The notes: a model not told the origin generated them from the sequence alone. A stretch of DNA of 63,221 bases from Acetivibrio cellulolyticus CD2 (GCF_000179595.2 NZ_JH556659.1:732584-795804); one strand, 5' to 3'; positions 36,263 to 46,707 are shown, numbered from the stretch's first letter. Numbers and translations are program-made.

Positions 36263-36427
36263 ATGTTTTTAAAGAGGAAAGAGAAAAACACGCATAATGA
36301 TGTAGTAGCAAAAATAAGAGGAGAAATAATACAAAGTCTTAAGAAAAAGGGAATTAGTTTTTCTGAGATTGATGTGGATTTTAGGCAGGAAAATGTAAGT
36401 TTAAAGCTATCAATAAATGAAAAATAG
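36263..36427 (+). CDS. Small 54-residue protein, unknown
   Basis: ATG 36263 to TAG 36427 encodes 54 residues: a basic N-terminus (MFLKRKEKNTHNDVVAKIRG) followed by a helical part (EIIQSLKKKGISFSEIDVDF) and a short tail. A GTGAGG site lies about 10 bases upstream. Codon use resembles the neighbouring genes. No family is recognised. It lies between the 110-residue gene and the convergent argH and may be its own unit. Confidence 0.5.
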   Translation: MFLKRKEKNTHNDVVAKIRGEIIQSLKKKGISFSEIDVDFRQENVSLKLSINEK

Positions 36428-36483
36428 TTTTACTTTGACCATAGAGGATTTTACGCTGCCTTTTCACAAATTTATTAAATAAA

Positions 36484-36526
36484 AAATAGCTATGACATAA
36501 TAAATATCAATATGCCATAGCTATTT
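36484..36526 (-). terminator. Terminator of argGH
   Basis: On the minus strand AAATAGCTATGGCATA and TATGTCATAGCTATTT pair over 16 positions with one G-U, 11-base loop, followed by TTTATTT. It starts 12 bases after the argH stop and could also stop transcripts from the opposite side. Confidence 0.85.
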
Positions 36527-36537
36527 TAAACCATTCA

Positions 36538-37923
36538 TTACTTCAAATTTTGCGACTTTATAAACTCTCTGCCGCTTTGGATAGCAGCAAGTACTCTTTC
36601 TTTAGCAGGACCTCCAGGAAGATTCCTTCCTGATACGCAGGTTTCAAGACTTATTTCTTTATAGACATCTTCACCTATTAAATCAGAAAAGCCCTTAAAC
36701 TCTTCCATAGTAAGCTCATCAATAGCTTTGTTGTTTCCTATGCAATAAAGCACCATTTTGCCTATTATTTCATGGGCATTTCTAAACGGAATACCTTTTT
36801 TTACTAGATAGTCTGCTATGTCGGTGGCATTGGTAAAACCACCTTGTGCCGCCTTGTACATATTTTCTCTTCTTACCTTCATTGTTGCTATCATATTAGT
36901 GAAAACAGGTAAACAAAGTTTAACTGTATCAACCGAATCAAAAATGGATTCCTTGTCTTCCTGCATATCCTTGTTGTATGCTAAAGGCAGTGATTTCATA
37001 ACAGTCAAAAGCCCAATAAGACTTCCATAGACTCTTCCTGTTTTGCCCCTTACAAGCTCTGCTACATCAGGATTTTTTTTCTGAGGCATTATGCTACTGC
37101 CGGTACTGTAAGCATCATCCATCTCAACAAACGCGAATTCATGTGAGGACCACATGATAAGCTCTTCACTGAATCTACTGAGGTGCATCATAATAATTGA
37201 GAGACATGATGCAAGTTCAATGGCAAAATCTCTATCACTAACTCCATCAAGACTGTTTTCAGTTATATCGTCAAATCCAAGTTCATCTGCAACCATATGC
37301 CTGTCAAGAGGATATGTGGTTGATGCAAGTGCCCCAGAGCCGAGCGGCATCACATTAATCCTCTTGTAACAGTCATCGAGTCTACATAAATCGCGCTTGA
37401 ACATCTGAAAGTATGCCATCATATGATGGGCGAGGGTAATAGGTTGAGCCCTCTGAAGATGGGTATACCCAGGTAGTATTACATCCAGGTTTTTTTCAGA
37501 TATATCCATCAGCGTATTTTCCAGTGAAACAAGTATTTTTTTAATTTCAATTACTTCGTCCTTAAGATACATTCTGATATCGAGGGCAACCTGATCATTA
37601 CGGCTTCTGCCGGTATGAAGCCTTTTCCCTACATCGCCGATTCTTGTAATCAGGATCTTTTCTATATTCATATGTATATCTTCAGCGTCTATTTCAAACT
37701 CCACCTGACCGTTTTCAATATCCTTTAAAATTTCTTTTAAAGTAGCCTGAATCAAATCAGAGTCTTCCTGAGAAATTATTTTGCATTTTCCAAGCATCTT
37801 CGCATGAGCAATACTGCCAAGTATATCCTGCTTATACATGCGGCTGTCAAACCTTATTGATGAATTAAAATCATCAACCGATTTGTCAGTGCTTTTTTCA
37901 AATCTACCGCCCCAGAGCTTCAT
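36538..37923 (-). CDS. argH: Argininosuccinate lyase
   Basis: Last step of arginine synthesis: argininosuccinate to arginine and fumarate; cytoplasmic tetramer. 461 residues, normal length. Motifs: [13 protein letters not shown] start, [19 protein letters not shown], and the superfamily signature [26 protein letters not shown] precedes ATG 37923. It follows argG by 9 bases on the same strand, so the pair is one operon with argG first. Confidence 0.97.
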   Translation of the reverse strand: MKLWGGRFEKSTDKSVDDFNSSIRFDSRMYKQDILGSIAHAKMLGKCKIISQEDSDLIQATLKEILKDIENGQVEFEIDAEDIHMNIEKILITRIGDVGKRLHTGRSRNDQVALDIRMYLKDEVIEIKKILVSLENTLMDISEKNLDVILPGYTHLQRAQPITLAHHMMAYFQMFKRDLCRLDDCYKRINVMPLGSGALASTTYPLDRHMVADELGFDDITENSLDGVSDRDFAIELASCLSIIMMHLSRFSEELIMWSSHEFAFVEMDDAYSTGSSIMPQKKNPDVAELVRGKTGRVYGSLIGLLTVMKSLPLAYNKDMQEDKESIFDSVDTVKLCLPVFTNMIATMKVRRENMYKAAQGGFTNATDIADYLVKKGIPFRNAHEIIGKMVLYCIGNNKAIDELTMEEFKGFSDLIGEDVYKEISLETCVSGRNLPGGPAKERVLAAIQSGREFIKSQNLK

Positions 37924-37932
37924 TTTATCACC

Positions 37933-39150
37933 TTACTTGTTCTTATTTTTTTCTTTCATAAGAGCACTAACTTTCATAGGTAATCCGAAGAGATTGATAA
38001 ATCCTTCAGCATCTTTTTGGTTGTAAACAGCGTCTCTTCCAAAAGTTGAAAGCTCTTCGCTGTAAAGTGAGTAATCGGATTTTGCACCTGCACTCATAAG
38101 ATTACCTTTATAAAGCTTCATTCTTACTGTACCTGTCACATTTTCCTGTGTAACATCAACAAAAGCAGATAATGCTTCACGAAGAGGTGTATACCATTGT
38201 CCAAAGTATACTAATTCAGCAAATCTTTGAGAAACAATATCTTTGTAGTGAAGTGTATCTCTGTCAAGGCACAATAACTCAAGTTCTCTGTGAGCAGCAT
38301 AAAGTATAGTACCGCCAGGAGTTTCATAAACGCCTCTCGATTTCATACCAACAAGTCTGTTCTCAACCATGTCAACAATTCCTACACCATTTTCTCCACC
38401 AATTTTGTTTAACACAGCGATTAACTCAACTGGGCCATATTCAACACCATTAACCTTTTTAGGAATACCTTTTTCAAAGTATATTTCAACATAAGTAGGC
38501 TTGTCTGGAGCCTTCTCAGGGGATACCATAAGTTTTAACAGCTTATCGTATTGCGGTTCGTTCCATGGATCTTCAAGGTCTGAACCTTCGTGGCTCAAGT
38601 GCCATAAGTTTCTGTCCATACTGTAGTTGTCTTTTTTGGAAACAGGAATTGGAATATTTCTTGCTTCAGCATATTCAATTGCATCTTCTCTTGATTTGAT
38701 ATCCCATATTCTCCAAGGTGCAATTATCTTAAGGTGTGGTGCCAATGCTTTAACTGTAAGCTCAAATCTAACCTGGTCATTTCCTTTACCTGTTGCACCG
38801 TGACAAATGGCAGTTGCGCCTTCTCTTTCAGCTATTTCAACCATTCTTTTTGCTATTATAGGTCTTGCAAAGGATGTACCTAAAAGGTATTTACCCTCGT
38901 AGATAGCCCCAGCCTTTAGTGTTGGGAAAATAAAATCCTTAACAAAAACTTCATTTAAGTCTTCAATATAAATTTTGCTTGCACCTGTTTTAATAGCTTT
39001 TTCGTTTAATGGATCAAGTTCTTCTCCTTGACCAACATCAGCTGCCATCGCAATAACTTCATAGTCATAGTTTTCTTTAAGCCAGGGAATAATTATCGAT
39101 GTATCCAATCCTCCTGAATATGCCAGGATTACTTTTTCCTTTTGACTCAT
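37933..39150 (-). CDS. argG: Argininosuccinate synthase
   Basis: Joins citrulline and aspartate with ATP to give argininosuccinate. 405 residues with the N-terminal ATP-binding loop [30 protein letters not shown], and [22 protein letters not shown] precedes ATG 39150. It is the first gene of the argG-argH operon; the divergent region to ruvC (39151-39314) should hold its promoter. I do not see a convincing arginine-repressor operator there. Confidence 0.97.
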   Translation of the reverse strand: MSQKEKVILAYSGGLDTSIIIPWLKENYDYEVIAMAADVGQGEELDPLNEKAIKTGASKIYIEDLNEVFVKDFIFPTLKAGAIYEGKYLLGTSFARPIIAKRMVEIAEREGATAICHGATGKGNDQVRFELTVKALAPHLKIIAPWRIWDIKSREDAIEYAEARNIPIPVSKKDNYSMDRNLWHLSHEGSDLEDPWNEPQYDKLLKLMVSPEKAPDKPTYVEIYFEKGIPKKVNGVEYGPVELIAVLNKIGGENGVGIVDMVENRLVGMKSRGVYETPGGTILYAAHRELELLCLDRDTLHYKDIVSQRFAELVYFGQWYTPLREALSAFVDVTQENVTGTVRMKLYKGNLMSAGAKSDYSLYSEELSTFGRDAVYNQKDAEGFINLFGLPMKVSALMKEKNKNK

Positions 39151-39314
39151 ATTAATACCTCCTCAAATATGTTAGAATATTTAATAAATATGATTATATA
39201 TTTTTCTAATAAATATAATGGAATATATTATACAATAAGATGTATAAATATGCAACAAAACATATAATTATTCATATAACAATTGTTTTATATTTTTTTA
39301 TGGGATGTGGGCAA

Positions 39315-39806
39315 ATGATAATATTAGGAATCGATCCTGGGTTTGCAATAACCGGTTATGGTGTAGTAAAATATGAGGGGAACAAATTTTCGGTTGTTGA
39401 TTATGGAGCAATTACGACTGAGAGTTCTATGGAGTTTCCGAAGAGGCTGTTGTATCTTCACGATTCTCTTAAGGAATTGATCAGCAGGCATAAACCTGAT
39501 GCTATTTCAATAGAGGAATTGTTCTTCAATAAAAATATTAAAACGGCACTTACTGTTGGACATGGAAGGGGAGTAGCGGTATTAGCGGCTGCAGAGAGTG
39601 GTATAGATGTTTATGAATATACACCTCTTCAGGTAAAACAGTCAGTGGTTGGTTACGGAAGGGCAGAAAAAGCGCAGGTTCAGCAAATGATAAAGGTTAT
39701 CCTAAACCTTCCTAAAATACCAAAGCCAGATGATGTGGCAGATGCATTGGCTATTGCAATATGCCATGGGCATTCTCACAGGATGGCTGGACTAACTAAA
39801 TATTGA
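39315..39806 (+). CDS. ruvC: Holliday junction endonuclease RuvC
   Basis: Resolves four-way DNA junctions moved by RuvAB; RNase H fold. 163 residues from ATG 39315, starting [20 protein letters not shown] with the first catalytic Asp; the frame is open 75 bases upstream, but those codons are not family sequence. Further acidic residues are in [10 protein letters not shown] and [35 protein letters not shown] is typical. The ribosome site is weak (GTGGG). The genes ruvC, ruvA, ruvB and queH follow in order on the plus strand. Confidence 0.95.
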   Translation: MIILGIDPGFAITGYGVVKYEGNKFSVVDYGAITTESSMEFPKRLLYLHDSLKELISRHKPDAISIEELFFNKNIKTALTVGHGRGVAVLAAAESGIDVYEYTPLQVKQSVVGYGRAEKAQVQQMIKVILNLPKIPKPDDVADALAIAICHGHSHRMAGLTKY

Positions 39807-39924
39807 ATTTTTCTTATAGCTTTGTGTTATGAAGTTATACTATAAGAAAAAGCGGGAATTAACCCAGTAGGTTTATGGGTGGTAATATCAGAAGTCTCAT
39901 TACGAAAAAACGGAGGGAAAACTA

Positions 39925-40533
39925 TTGTTTGCATACATTAGAGGAAAACTTGAATACAAGCATAATGAATATATTGTTGTTGAAGCGAATGGAGTGGGAT
40001 ATAAGATTTACACTTCCTTATCAACAATTCAAAACGTTGAATCGATAGGAAGTGAAGTAAAGATATATACACACCTTTATGTGCGTGAAGATATTATGAG
40101 CCTTTACGGTTTTTTGACTCAAGAGGAGATGGGAATGTTTGAGCTGCTTTTGGGGGTTTCAGGCGTTGGGCCTAAGGCTGCTATTTCTGTAATATCTTCT
40201 ATGTCGCCATCTAAATTTGGCCTTTCGGTTATTACTGATGACTATAAGTCACTTACGAAAGCTCAGGGAATTGGCAACAAAATGGCGCAGAGGATAATTC
40301 TCGAGCTTAAGGATAAGATAGATAAAACAGATATGGTTACTTCTTTTAATGGCAAGGATGGAGCTATACCTGCAAATAATGACAACTCAAGAGTTTCAGA
40401 AGCAATAAGTGCGCTGGTTGTTTTGGGTTATACTGCTACTGAAGCTAGTAAGGCTGTAGCTTCAGTATATTCAGATGATATGGATCTGGAATGTATTATA
40501 AAGAGTGCGCTTAAAGGGCTTGCCAGAAGTTAA
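39925..40533 (+). CDS. ruvA: Holliday junction DNA helicase subunit RuvA
   Basis: Tetrameric DNA-binding subunit that targets RuvB to junctions. 202 residues starting at TTG 39925, 8 bases after GGAGGG, reading FAYIRGKLEYKHNEYIVVEA. The OB domain (YKIYTSL) is followed by helix-hairpin-helix motifs (LLLGVSGVGPKAAISVIS, LTKAQGIGNKMAQRIILELK) and a C-terminal RuvB-binding domain (ALVVLGYTATEASKAV). ruvB lies 140 bases downstream, after a two-hairpin repeat. Confidence 0.96.
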   Translation: MFAYIRGKLEYKHNEYIVVEANGVGYKIYTSLSTIQNVESIGSEVKIYTHLYVREDIMSLYGFLTQEEMGMFELLLGVSGVGPKAAISVISSMSPSKFGLSVITDDYKSLTKAQGIGNKMAQRIILELKDKIDKTDMVTSFNGKDGAIPANNDNSRVSEAISALVVLGYTATEASKAVASVYSDDMDLECIIKSALKGLARS

Positions 40534-40584
40534 GGTTTCTATTTGATTTTCCTTTAGAGAAGCAGGTAAAGGTAGTTTTGTTCG

Positions 40585-40649
40585 GATTTAAGGAATTTTG
40601 CGGAGCAAAAATCCTAAAATCGAGAGGGGCTAAATGCCCCCGAGATTTT
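40585..40649 (+). repeat. Two-hairpin dispersed repeat, copy B
   Basis: GATTT-A then hairpin 1 (AGGA-A-TTTTGC, loop GGA, GCAAAA-A-TCCT) and hairpin 2 (AAAATC..GGGGC, loop TAAAT, GCCCC..GATTTT). Compared with copy A, the stems of hairpin 2 differ on both sides in a compensating way (CGGAG/CTCCG versus GGGGC/GCCCC). It ends just before the ruvB ribosome site and could affect ruvB expression. Confidence 0.6.
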
Positions 40650-40673
40650 GATTAAGTTTTGGAGGAAAATAAT

Positions 40674-41666
40674 ATGGAAGATAGACTTATAGGTTGTAAT
40701 GTAAATGAAGAAGATGTTGATGAATCAAGTCTTAGACCAAGAAGGCTAAATGAATATATTGGCCAGAAAAAAGTTAAGGAAAATCTGGTCGTATTTATAG
40801 AAGCAGCAAAGAAGAGGAAGGAAGCCCTAGACCATGTATTGCTATACGGTCCTCCAGGATTGGGAAAAACAACGCTTGCCAGTATAATAGCTTCAGAGCT
40901 TGGAGTAAATATAAGGATTACATCCGGTCCGGCAATTGAAAAGCCTGGGGATCTTGCTGCAATATTGACCAACCTGGGAAATTATGATGTACTGTTTATA
41001 GATGAAATACACAGACTTAATAGGAGTGTTGAAGAAATATTATATCCGGCTATGGAGGATTATGCCCTGGACATTATCATCGGCAAGGGGCCAAGTGCAA
41101 GATCTATAAGACTGGATTTGCCCAAGTTTACCCTGATAGGGGCTACTACAAGGGCAGGACTTTTAACTTCTCCACTTAGAGATAGGTTTGGAGTTATAAA
41201 CAAACTTGAAATGTATACTCCGAAAGAGCTAAAGGCTATAGTAGAAAGGTCTGCAGGAATATTATCCATAGGAATAGAAGAAGATGCGTCCGAAGAGATA
41301 GCAAGACGCTCAAGAGGTACTCCTAGAATTGCAAACAGAATTTTAAAAAGGGTGAGGGATTTTGCTCAGGTAAAAGGAGAAGGGCTGATTACAAAAGAGA
41401 TTGCAAGTATGAGCCTTGATGCTCTTGAGATTGATCCTATTGGTTTGGACGGTGTGGATAGGAGTTTGCTTATGAGTATTATAGATAAATTTGCTGGAGG
41501 GCCTGTAGGCTTGGATACCTTAGCTGCTACTACAGGAGAGGAAACAAATACAATTGAAGATGTATATGAGCCATATCTGCTTCAACTTGGTTTTATCAAT
41601 AAAACTCCAAGAGGAAGAGTCGCAACAAAACTTGCATATGATCACTTTGGCTTAAGATATGAATAA
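40674..41666 (+). CDS. ruvB: Holliday junction DNA helicase RuvB
   Basis: AAA+ hexameric motor for branch migration with RuvA. 330 residues from ATG 40674, behind GGAGG; a TTG 15 bases upstream overlaps the ribosome site. Walker A is [18 protein letters not shown], Walker [12 protein letters not shown], sensor [11 protein letters not shown], the arginine finger region PLRDRFG, and sensor [11 protein letters not shown]. The winged-helix C-terminus ends [16 protein letters not shown]. It is separated from ruvA by the two-hairpin repeat but very likely in the same operon. Confidence 0.98.
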   Translation: MEDRLIGCNVNEEDVDESSLRPRRLNEYIGQKKVKENLVVFIEAAKKRKEALDHVLLYGPPGLGKTTLASIIASELGVNIRITSGPAIEKPGDLAAILTNLGNYDVLFIDEIHRLNRSVEEILYPAMEDYALDIIIGKGPSARSIRLDLPKFTLIGATTRAGLLTSPLRDRFGVINKLEMYTPKELKAIVERSAGILSIGIEEDASEEIARRSRGTPRIANRILKRVRDFAQVKGEGLITKEIASMSLDALEIDPIGLDGVDRSLLMSIIDKFAGGPVGLDTLAATTGEETNTIEDVYEPYLLQLGFINKTPRGRVATKLAYDHFGLRYE

Positions 41667-41685
41667 GTAGGAAGGTGTAAATATT

Positions 41686-42216
41686 ATGAAACTGTTACTT
41701 CATATGTGCTGCGGGCCTTGTGCAGTTTATCCTGTAAGTGTAATACGTGAAGAAGGTATAGAATTTGAAGGCCTGTTTTTTAATCCTAATATTCATCCCA
41801 AGGAGGAGTTACTAAGAAGAAAGGAAAATGTAGAGAAGCTAGCTGCTATTAAGGATATAAAAGTAAATTACAATGATGAATTCAGGCAAAAAGATTGGGA
41901 GAATTATGACAACACCAATATTAGCAGATGCAATATGTGCTATACTACAAGAATTGAGGAAGCAGCAAAAACAGCTGCAATAAAAGGGTTTAATGCTTTT
42001 TCTACCACACTTTTGGTGAGTCCTTACCAAAATCATGATTTAATCAAGATGTTAGGTGAAAAATATGCTTTAGAGTATGGTGTTGAATTCTATTACAAAG
42101 ATTTTAGACCGGGTTTCCGAAAGGGGCAACAGGAAGCAAAAGATATTGGATTATATCGCCAGAAATACTGTGGATGTATCATATCTCTTTCTGAGTCAAA
42201 CGGTAATAAAAAATAG
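41686..42216 (+). CDS. queH: Epoxyqueuosine reductase QueH
   Basis: QueH (DUF208 family) performs the last step of queuosine synthesis, reducing epoxyqueuosine in tRNA, as a non-orthologous alternative to QueG. 176 residues with the iron-sulfur and metal cysteines LLHMCCGPCAVYPV (residues 3-16) and YCGCIISLSE near the C-terminus, plus CNMCY in the middle. It follows ruvB by 19 bases with an AGGTG site, so it is the fourth gene of the ruvCAB operon. Both QueH and a QueG-like protein are encoded in the window. Confidence 0.9.
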   Translation: MKLLLHMCCGPCAVYPVSVIREEGIEFEGLFFNPNIHPKEELLRRKENVEKLAAIKDIKVNYNDEFRQKDWENYDNTNISRCNMCYTTRIEEAAKTAAIKGFNAFSTTLLVSPYQNHDLIKMLGEKYALEYGVEFYYKDFRPGFRKGQQEAKDIGLYRQKYCGCIISLSESNGNKK

Positions 42217-42386
42217 GGACCTGATGGTATTTTTGTAACTACTGGGACACAGCAACTAAAGCTGTTTTTTAAATATAGATATTTAGAGCAAAAATCATTG
42301 ATTTTTTTCCCAATATATGATACCTTATATATGGGAGATTATAGTTTTTTTCACTGTTTTGATTATGGGTAAGGGAGTTAAAATGT

Positions 42387-43487
42387 ATGTTGTTTCCGTT
42401 TATTAAAAACAATTATCTAAGCATCGATGTAGGCTTTAGAAATATTAAAGTGGTGGAGGTCGCAGTTAATAGGAGCAATGAGGTTTATATAAAAAATTTT
42501 GGTATTGCTTCTACTCCACTAAATTGTATCAAAAATGGTGTTATAAAAAACGTAGATGCAGTTTCAAGTGAGATCAGTAGGATAATTAGAGAGAACAATA
42601 TGAAGGTAAAAAAGTCCAAGATTGTTATGTCGGGGACTAGTATAATATCCCGTGTTTTTTTAGTTGATAAGGTTTCTGACCAAGATCTGGATGCTGTGGT
42701 CAACAGTGCAATAGGTAAAAATATGCCTATAAATCTTGAAGAACATAAAATTGACTATAAGGTTTTGCAAGAATTAAAGGAAAATGGCCAGGATAAGCTT
42801 AAAATATTTGTTACTGCCGTGAGAAAGAATATAATAAACAGTTACATAGATGTTCTTTTCGAATTGGGTTTGAAGCCTATTTCAGTTGATATACCAGCCA
42901 ATAGTACAGCAAAATTTTTTAACAGAGATATAAAGGTTAATATAGATAATGTAAAATTTGTTAATCCAAATAAGGGATTAAATAAGGATGCTTTTGCTGT
43001 TATTGACTTTGGTTCTGAAACTACAATAATTAATATATTGAGAAATAGAATTCTAGAGTTTAACAAGGTTATACTAACTGGTAGCTCTAATATGGATGAG
43101 GCCATTTCGACAGCAGCTAAAAAGTCTATAATGGATGCTGAAAGATTGAAAAAAATGTATGGTATATCTATGCCGCCTGCTTTCGATGGATCAGAGGAGC
43201 ATATTAAGGTTTATAAAACATTGAAAGATATGGTTGACAAGCTTATAAACCAGATTTATATGTGTTTGACTTTCTATGAAGCAAGGTGTTATGGGGTTAA
43301 GGTTGGCAAGATATTTATCATAGGTGGAGGATCGCTGCTTAAAGGCTTAAGTGACTATATGGAACAGGCGCTCCAAATTCCGGTTTATCCCGTAGGACTA
43401 CTTGATATTGATGGAATTGATATAAACAGAAATCTCAATAGTGAAAAGCTGAACTTTTTGGTTAACGCTGTAGGAATTACATTATAA
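42387..43487 (+). CDS. pilM: PilM-like type IV pilus assembly ATPase-fold protein
   Basis: Actin-like protein of the PilM family (FtsA fold), which docks to PilN at the inner face of the membrane. 366 residues: LSIDVGFRNIKVVEVAVNRS (phosphate 1 loop), AVIDFGSETTIINILRNRIL (phosphate 2), and the C-terminal GKIFIIGGGSLLKGLSDYME (adenosine motif). AAGGGAG precedes ATG 42387. There is no pilN, pilO, pilB or prepilin gene beside it, so it is an orphan PilM-like gene or part of a split system. A terminator follows. Confidence 0.85.
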   Translation: MLFPFIKNNYLSIDVGFRNIKVVEVAVNRSNEVYIKNFGIASTPLNCIKNGVIKNVDAVSSEISRIIRENNMKVKKSKIVMSGTSIISRVFLVDKVSDQDLDAVVNSAIGKNMPINLEEHKIDYKVLQELKENGQDKLKIFVTAVRKNIINSYIDVLFELGLKPISVDIPANSTAKFFNRDIKVNIDNVKFVNPNKGLNKDAFAVIDFGSETTIINILRNRILEFNKVILTGSSNMDEAISTAAKKSIMDAERLKKMYGISMPPAFDGSEEHIKVYKTLKDMVDKLINQIYMCLTFYEARCYGVKVGKIFIIGGGSLLKGLSDYMEQALQIPVYPVGLLDIDGIDINRNLNSEKLNFLVNAVGITL

Positions 43488-43830
43488 TTCATTAGTTTTT
43501 AATGCAAATATTTTTCTTATAGAATAGTAGAAGAAAGCTTAAATTTATGAGCTTTCTTTTATTTTTTGAGAAATTTCAGTGCAAATGTTCAAAATCGATA
43601 GACTAAATGCCTTTGTTTTTTTGTATCATTAAGTAATCCCTAGGTTACATTAAATATGTTAAGATTTTTTACTTTTATTACAATTCTATTACAAATTTAT
43701 TACTTTCCGCTTATTATGACAGGAAAACAGCAGTATATGTCGAAGATACTATTTATAGATAGTATTTTGTCTAAGTACTATTTTGTAGCTCCATAATATT
43801 ACTAAAGAGAAATTTATCGAGGTGTCAGCT
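43488..43830 (+). other. Intergenic region between pilM and the amidase gene (343 bases)
   Basis: It contains the pilM terminator (43531-43558). The remainder is AT-rich, with two copies of TACTATTT about 30 bases apart near 43749 and 43780 and a 7-bp inverted repeat (ATACTAT / ATAGTAT). No gene or clear promoter pair is seen. Confidence 0.45.
43531..43558 (+). terminator. Terminator after pilM
   Basis: AAGAAAGCT / AGCTTTCTT perfect 9-bp stem, 10-base loop, followed by TTATTTTTTG. Confidence 0.8.
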
Positions 43831-46707
43831 ATGAAAAAATTGGTCTGTATTTATTTAATGCTATTTACTTTTCTTATTACCGGTATTAGTACATATGCAC
43901 AAGACTTATTGCTGAAGTATGATGGTTCGACACATAGTTATAAAGGGAATATATTCAAACTGATGGTAAATGGAGAGACTGTTACTTCAGATATTCCCCC
44001 TATAATTATTAATGGCCGTTCTTTGGTTCCGGTTAGGGCAGTGTTTGAGAAGCTTGGGGCGACTGTATCCTGGGATTCAAAAAGCCAGAAAGTTACCGTG
44101 GCGTACAGCGGTAATAATGTTGAACTCAAGATAAATGATAGTTATGCTCTGATAAATGGTATCAAGAGTAAAATGGAGGTTCCTGCCAAAGTAATTAATG
44201 ATAGGACAATGGTACCCTTGCGCTTTGTTGGGGAACAGTTAAATATGGAAGTTGCTTGGGACGCCAATAAGGGTGAGATTGCTGTTAATAGCAAAAAAAC
44301 ATCTGAATTGTCCAGACTGAATAATATAAATTATATTAAGGGAAAAAGTGGGCAAAGTGTTACTATAGATTTGGATAAATTCCAAAATTATAGAATAATG
44401 AGGTTACCTTCACCTGACAGGGTTATAGTTGATTTTACTAATACAAAGGTTGTGAGTGAAAAACAAAGTATTGTCGTAAACGAGGAACTCTTAAAAACTG
44501 TCAAATGCAGTCAATTTGAAGGTAACACTGCACGCGTGGTTTTGGAATTGGAAGGTCAGCCCCAGTATCAGGTAACGGAAAATAAAAATCAATTATTGCT
44601 TAACATACAAAAGGGAGTACCTTCAACAAGCTCGGGTAATACTGGAACTCAGCTGCCTGCAGATGGAGTTGTTGTTCCTGCTGATAATCAATTGAGTGTT
44701 AAGCACATTGATAAAACCGAATATGAAGCAGTAGTAATCGGGGTTAAGGACTGTACTGGTTACAAAGCATTTAAACTTTCTACCCCTGATAGAATTGTAA
44801 TTGATTTACCAAAAGCAATAGCTTCAAAGGAGCAGCAAACTATAGATATAGATAGTGCATTGATTAAGTCAGTTAGATATGCTGGAAAAGACGCAGACGG
44901 TGCAAGAGTTGTTATAGATACAAAGACGGCTCTTCAGTATAAGCTGGTTGAAAGTAACGGGTCTCTTATAGCATATGTTGCAAAGAGTATTGATTTAATT
45001 TCATCTACAACATCAAGAGGTGAAGTAGATAGGGCAGAAGAAAATAAACTTAGCGTAAGTTATAAGAATGAAGAAAACCATGAAAAAGTAAAAATGTCTT
45101 TAAATGACTACTCTGGTTACAACATTATAAAGCAGTTGGAACTTAATCGTATTGTTATTGATTTTCCTAATTCATCTGCACCAAGTATCGAACAGAAAAT
45201 AAATATAAAAAGCAGTCAGATAGAGAATATAAGGTATGCTGGTGTGAATAATTCATCGTCGAGAGTAATTATTCAGCTAATTGCTCAGTGCCAATATGTT
45301 GTTGTTGAAGAAGCTGGAGCGCTTACAATAAATATAATTCCAAGCGTTACGGGGGACGTTTCCCAAACCGATGACGACCAAACTAGTGCAACCACCAAAG
45401 TAACTCCAAAACCAACAGTAGTTGTTACACCAAAATCAACAATGACTGTTACACCAACACCAACAGCTATAGTAACTGCAAAACCAATCAACACAGGTAG
45501 TGAAGATTCAATAAAAATTGAATATAACTATAGTGAGGGCACTGAAAAGGTTATAATATGGGCAAAAGATTGTAAAAGCTATAATATATGGAGGATTACA
45601 GGACCTGACAGAATTGTTCTGGATATCCCTAATTATAAAGCAGGCAAGGAACAGAAGTTAGATATATCCAGCAGTAATATTAGTTCAATAAGGTCAGCGC
45701 AATTTGAGGAGACTACTGCGCGAGTTGTAATTGATGTAATCGGTCAACCACAATACAAAGCTGTCAAGTCAGATGAGCAGATTGTACTTACAATAGAAAA
45801 ACCTTTATATAAAAATATTACTTACAGCAATAGCGGCGACAGAGTATACTTCACACTGAATGGAGCTAAACTTACTGAAGGTGGAGAGGAACTTAAAAAG
45901 TTATATACTGATAAGTATGATTATGACAACAGACTGTACACTGTAACATTTCCAAGTGAGCTTGCAGATTTAGGAAGTGGCATTATAGATATAAACGACA
46001 ATATTGTTAATGATGTTAATGTAGAAACTAATGCTGACACGAAACAAACCACTTTAGTGTTCAGTACAAAGGAAAGATTCAATTATGAAATAATAACGAG
46101 GGCTTCTGAAAATAACACTACAATAACTCTTTTAAAGGAAATATCAAATAAAGACCAACTTGTTGTTATAGATGCTGGTCATGGTGGTAGTGACCCTGGT
46201 GCCTCATATGGGGGAGTATACGAGAAGGATCTGAACCTTGATATTGCAAAAAGGCTTAATAAACTGCTTGAGAGCAAGGGTATCAAGACATATATGACGA
46301 GAGAGGATGATAGTTTTGTAGGCCTTTATGAAAGAGCATATATAGCAAACAATATGAATGCAACTCTATTCATAAGTATTCATAACAATGCTTATCATTC
46401 GAAGTATAAAGGCACTGAGACTTTATATTATCCGTCAAGTGCAGATAGTACAGGTTTTTCCGGCAAGAGGTTTGCAGAGTTGATTCAAAATGAAATGGTA
46501 AATGATTTAGGCACATATGATAGAGGAATTGTTGAAAGACCGAATCTAGTGGTGCTAAAAGCAACGAAGATGCCTGCAGCACTTGCGGAGGTTGCATTCT
46601 TAACAAATAGCGGAGATTTGGCAAAACTAAAGTCTGAAGAATTCAGACAAAAAGCGGCACAAGCGCTTTGTGATGCAATACTTCAATCTCTTGAGGAAGT
46701 TAAATAG
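43831..46707 (+). CDS. N-acetylmuramoyl-L-alanine amidase with stalk domain and AMIN repeats
   Basis: Secreted peptidoglycan hydrolase that cuts the amide between muramic acid and the stem peptide. 958 residues from ATG 43831 (GAGGTG site; a GTG nine bases upstream overlaps it). Order: signal peptide (1-24), stalk domain with the two PVRAVFEKLG / PLRFVGEQLN halves (about 30-150), AMIN domains at about 170-270, 290-390 and 410-510, a Thr/Pro linker (about 525-550), a fourth AMIN (about 560-660), a further divergent repeat (about 665-770), and an Amidase_3 domain (about 775-958). Zinc and catalytic residues: His784 (DAGHGGSDPGA), Glu798, His851 (SIHNNA), Glu920 (AEVAFLTN). AMIN domains bind peptidoglycan. 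Confidence 0.92.
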   Translation: MKKLVCIYLMLFTFLITGISTYAQDLLLKYDGSTHSYKGNIFKLMVNGETVTSDIPPIIINGRSLVPVRAVFEKLGATVSWDSKSQKVTVAYSGNNVELKINDSYALINGIKSKMEVPAKVINDRTMVPLRFVGEQLNMEVAWDANKGEIAVNSKKTSELSRLNNINYIKGKSGQSVTIDLDKFQNYRIMRLPSPDRVIVDFTNTKVVSEKQSIVVNEELLKTVKCSQFEGNTARVVLELEGQPQYQVTENKNQLLLNIQKGVPSTSSGNTGTQLPADGVVVPADNQLSVKHIDKTEYEAVVIGVKDCTGYKAFKLSTPDRIVIDLPKAIASKEQQTIDIDSALIKSVRYAGKDADGARVVIDTKTALQYKLVESNGSLIAYVAKSIDLISSTTSRGEVDRAEENKLSVSYKNEENHEKVKMSLNDYSGYNIIKQLELNRIVIDFPNSSAPSIEQKINIKSSQIENIRYAGVNNSSSRVIIQLIAQCQYVVVEEAGALTINIIPSVTGDVSQTDDDQTSATTKVTPKPTVVVTPKSTMTVTPTPTAIVTAKPINTGSEDSIKIEYNYSEGTEKVIIWAKDCKSYNIWRITGPDRIVLDIPNYKAGKEQKLDISSSNISSIRSAQFEETTARVVIDVIGQPQYKAVKSDEQIVLTIEKPLYKNITYSNSGDRVYFTLNGAKLTEGGEELKKLYTDKYDYDNRLYTVTFPSELADLGSGIIDINDNIVNDVNVETNADTKQTTLVFSTKERFNYEIITRASENNTTITLLKEISNKDQLVVIDAGHGGSDPGASYGGVYEKDLNLDIAKRLNKLLESKGIKTYMTREDDSFVGLYERAYIANNMNATLFISIHNNAYHSKYKGTETLYYPSSADSTGFSGKRFAELIQNEMVNDLGTYDRGIVERPNLVVLKATKMPAALAEVAFLTNSGDLAKLKSEEFRQKAAQALCDAILQSLEEVK

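Noticed and set aside
39151-39314. Arginine-repressor operator or T-box before argG
   Set aside because: The region is short and AT-rich; no ARG-box pair, T-box sequence or specifier hairpin is recognisable.
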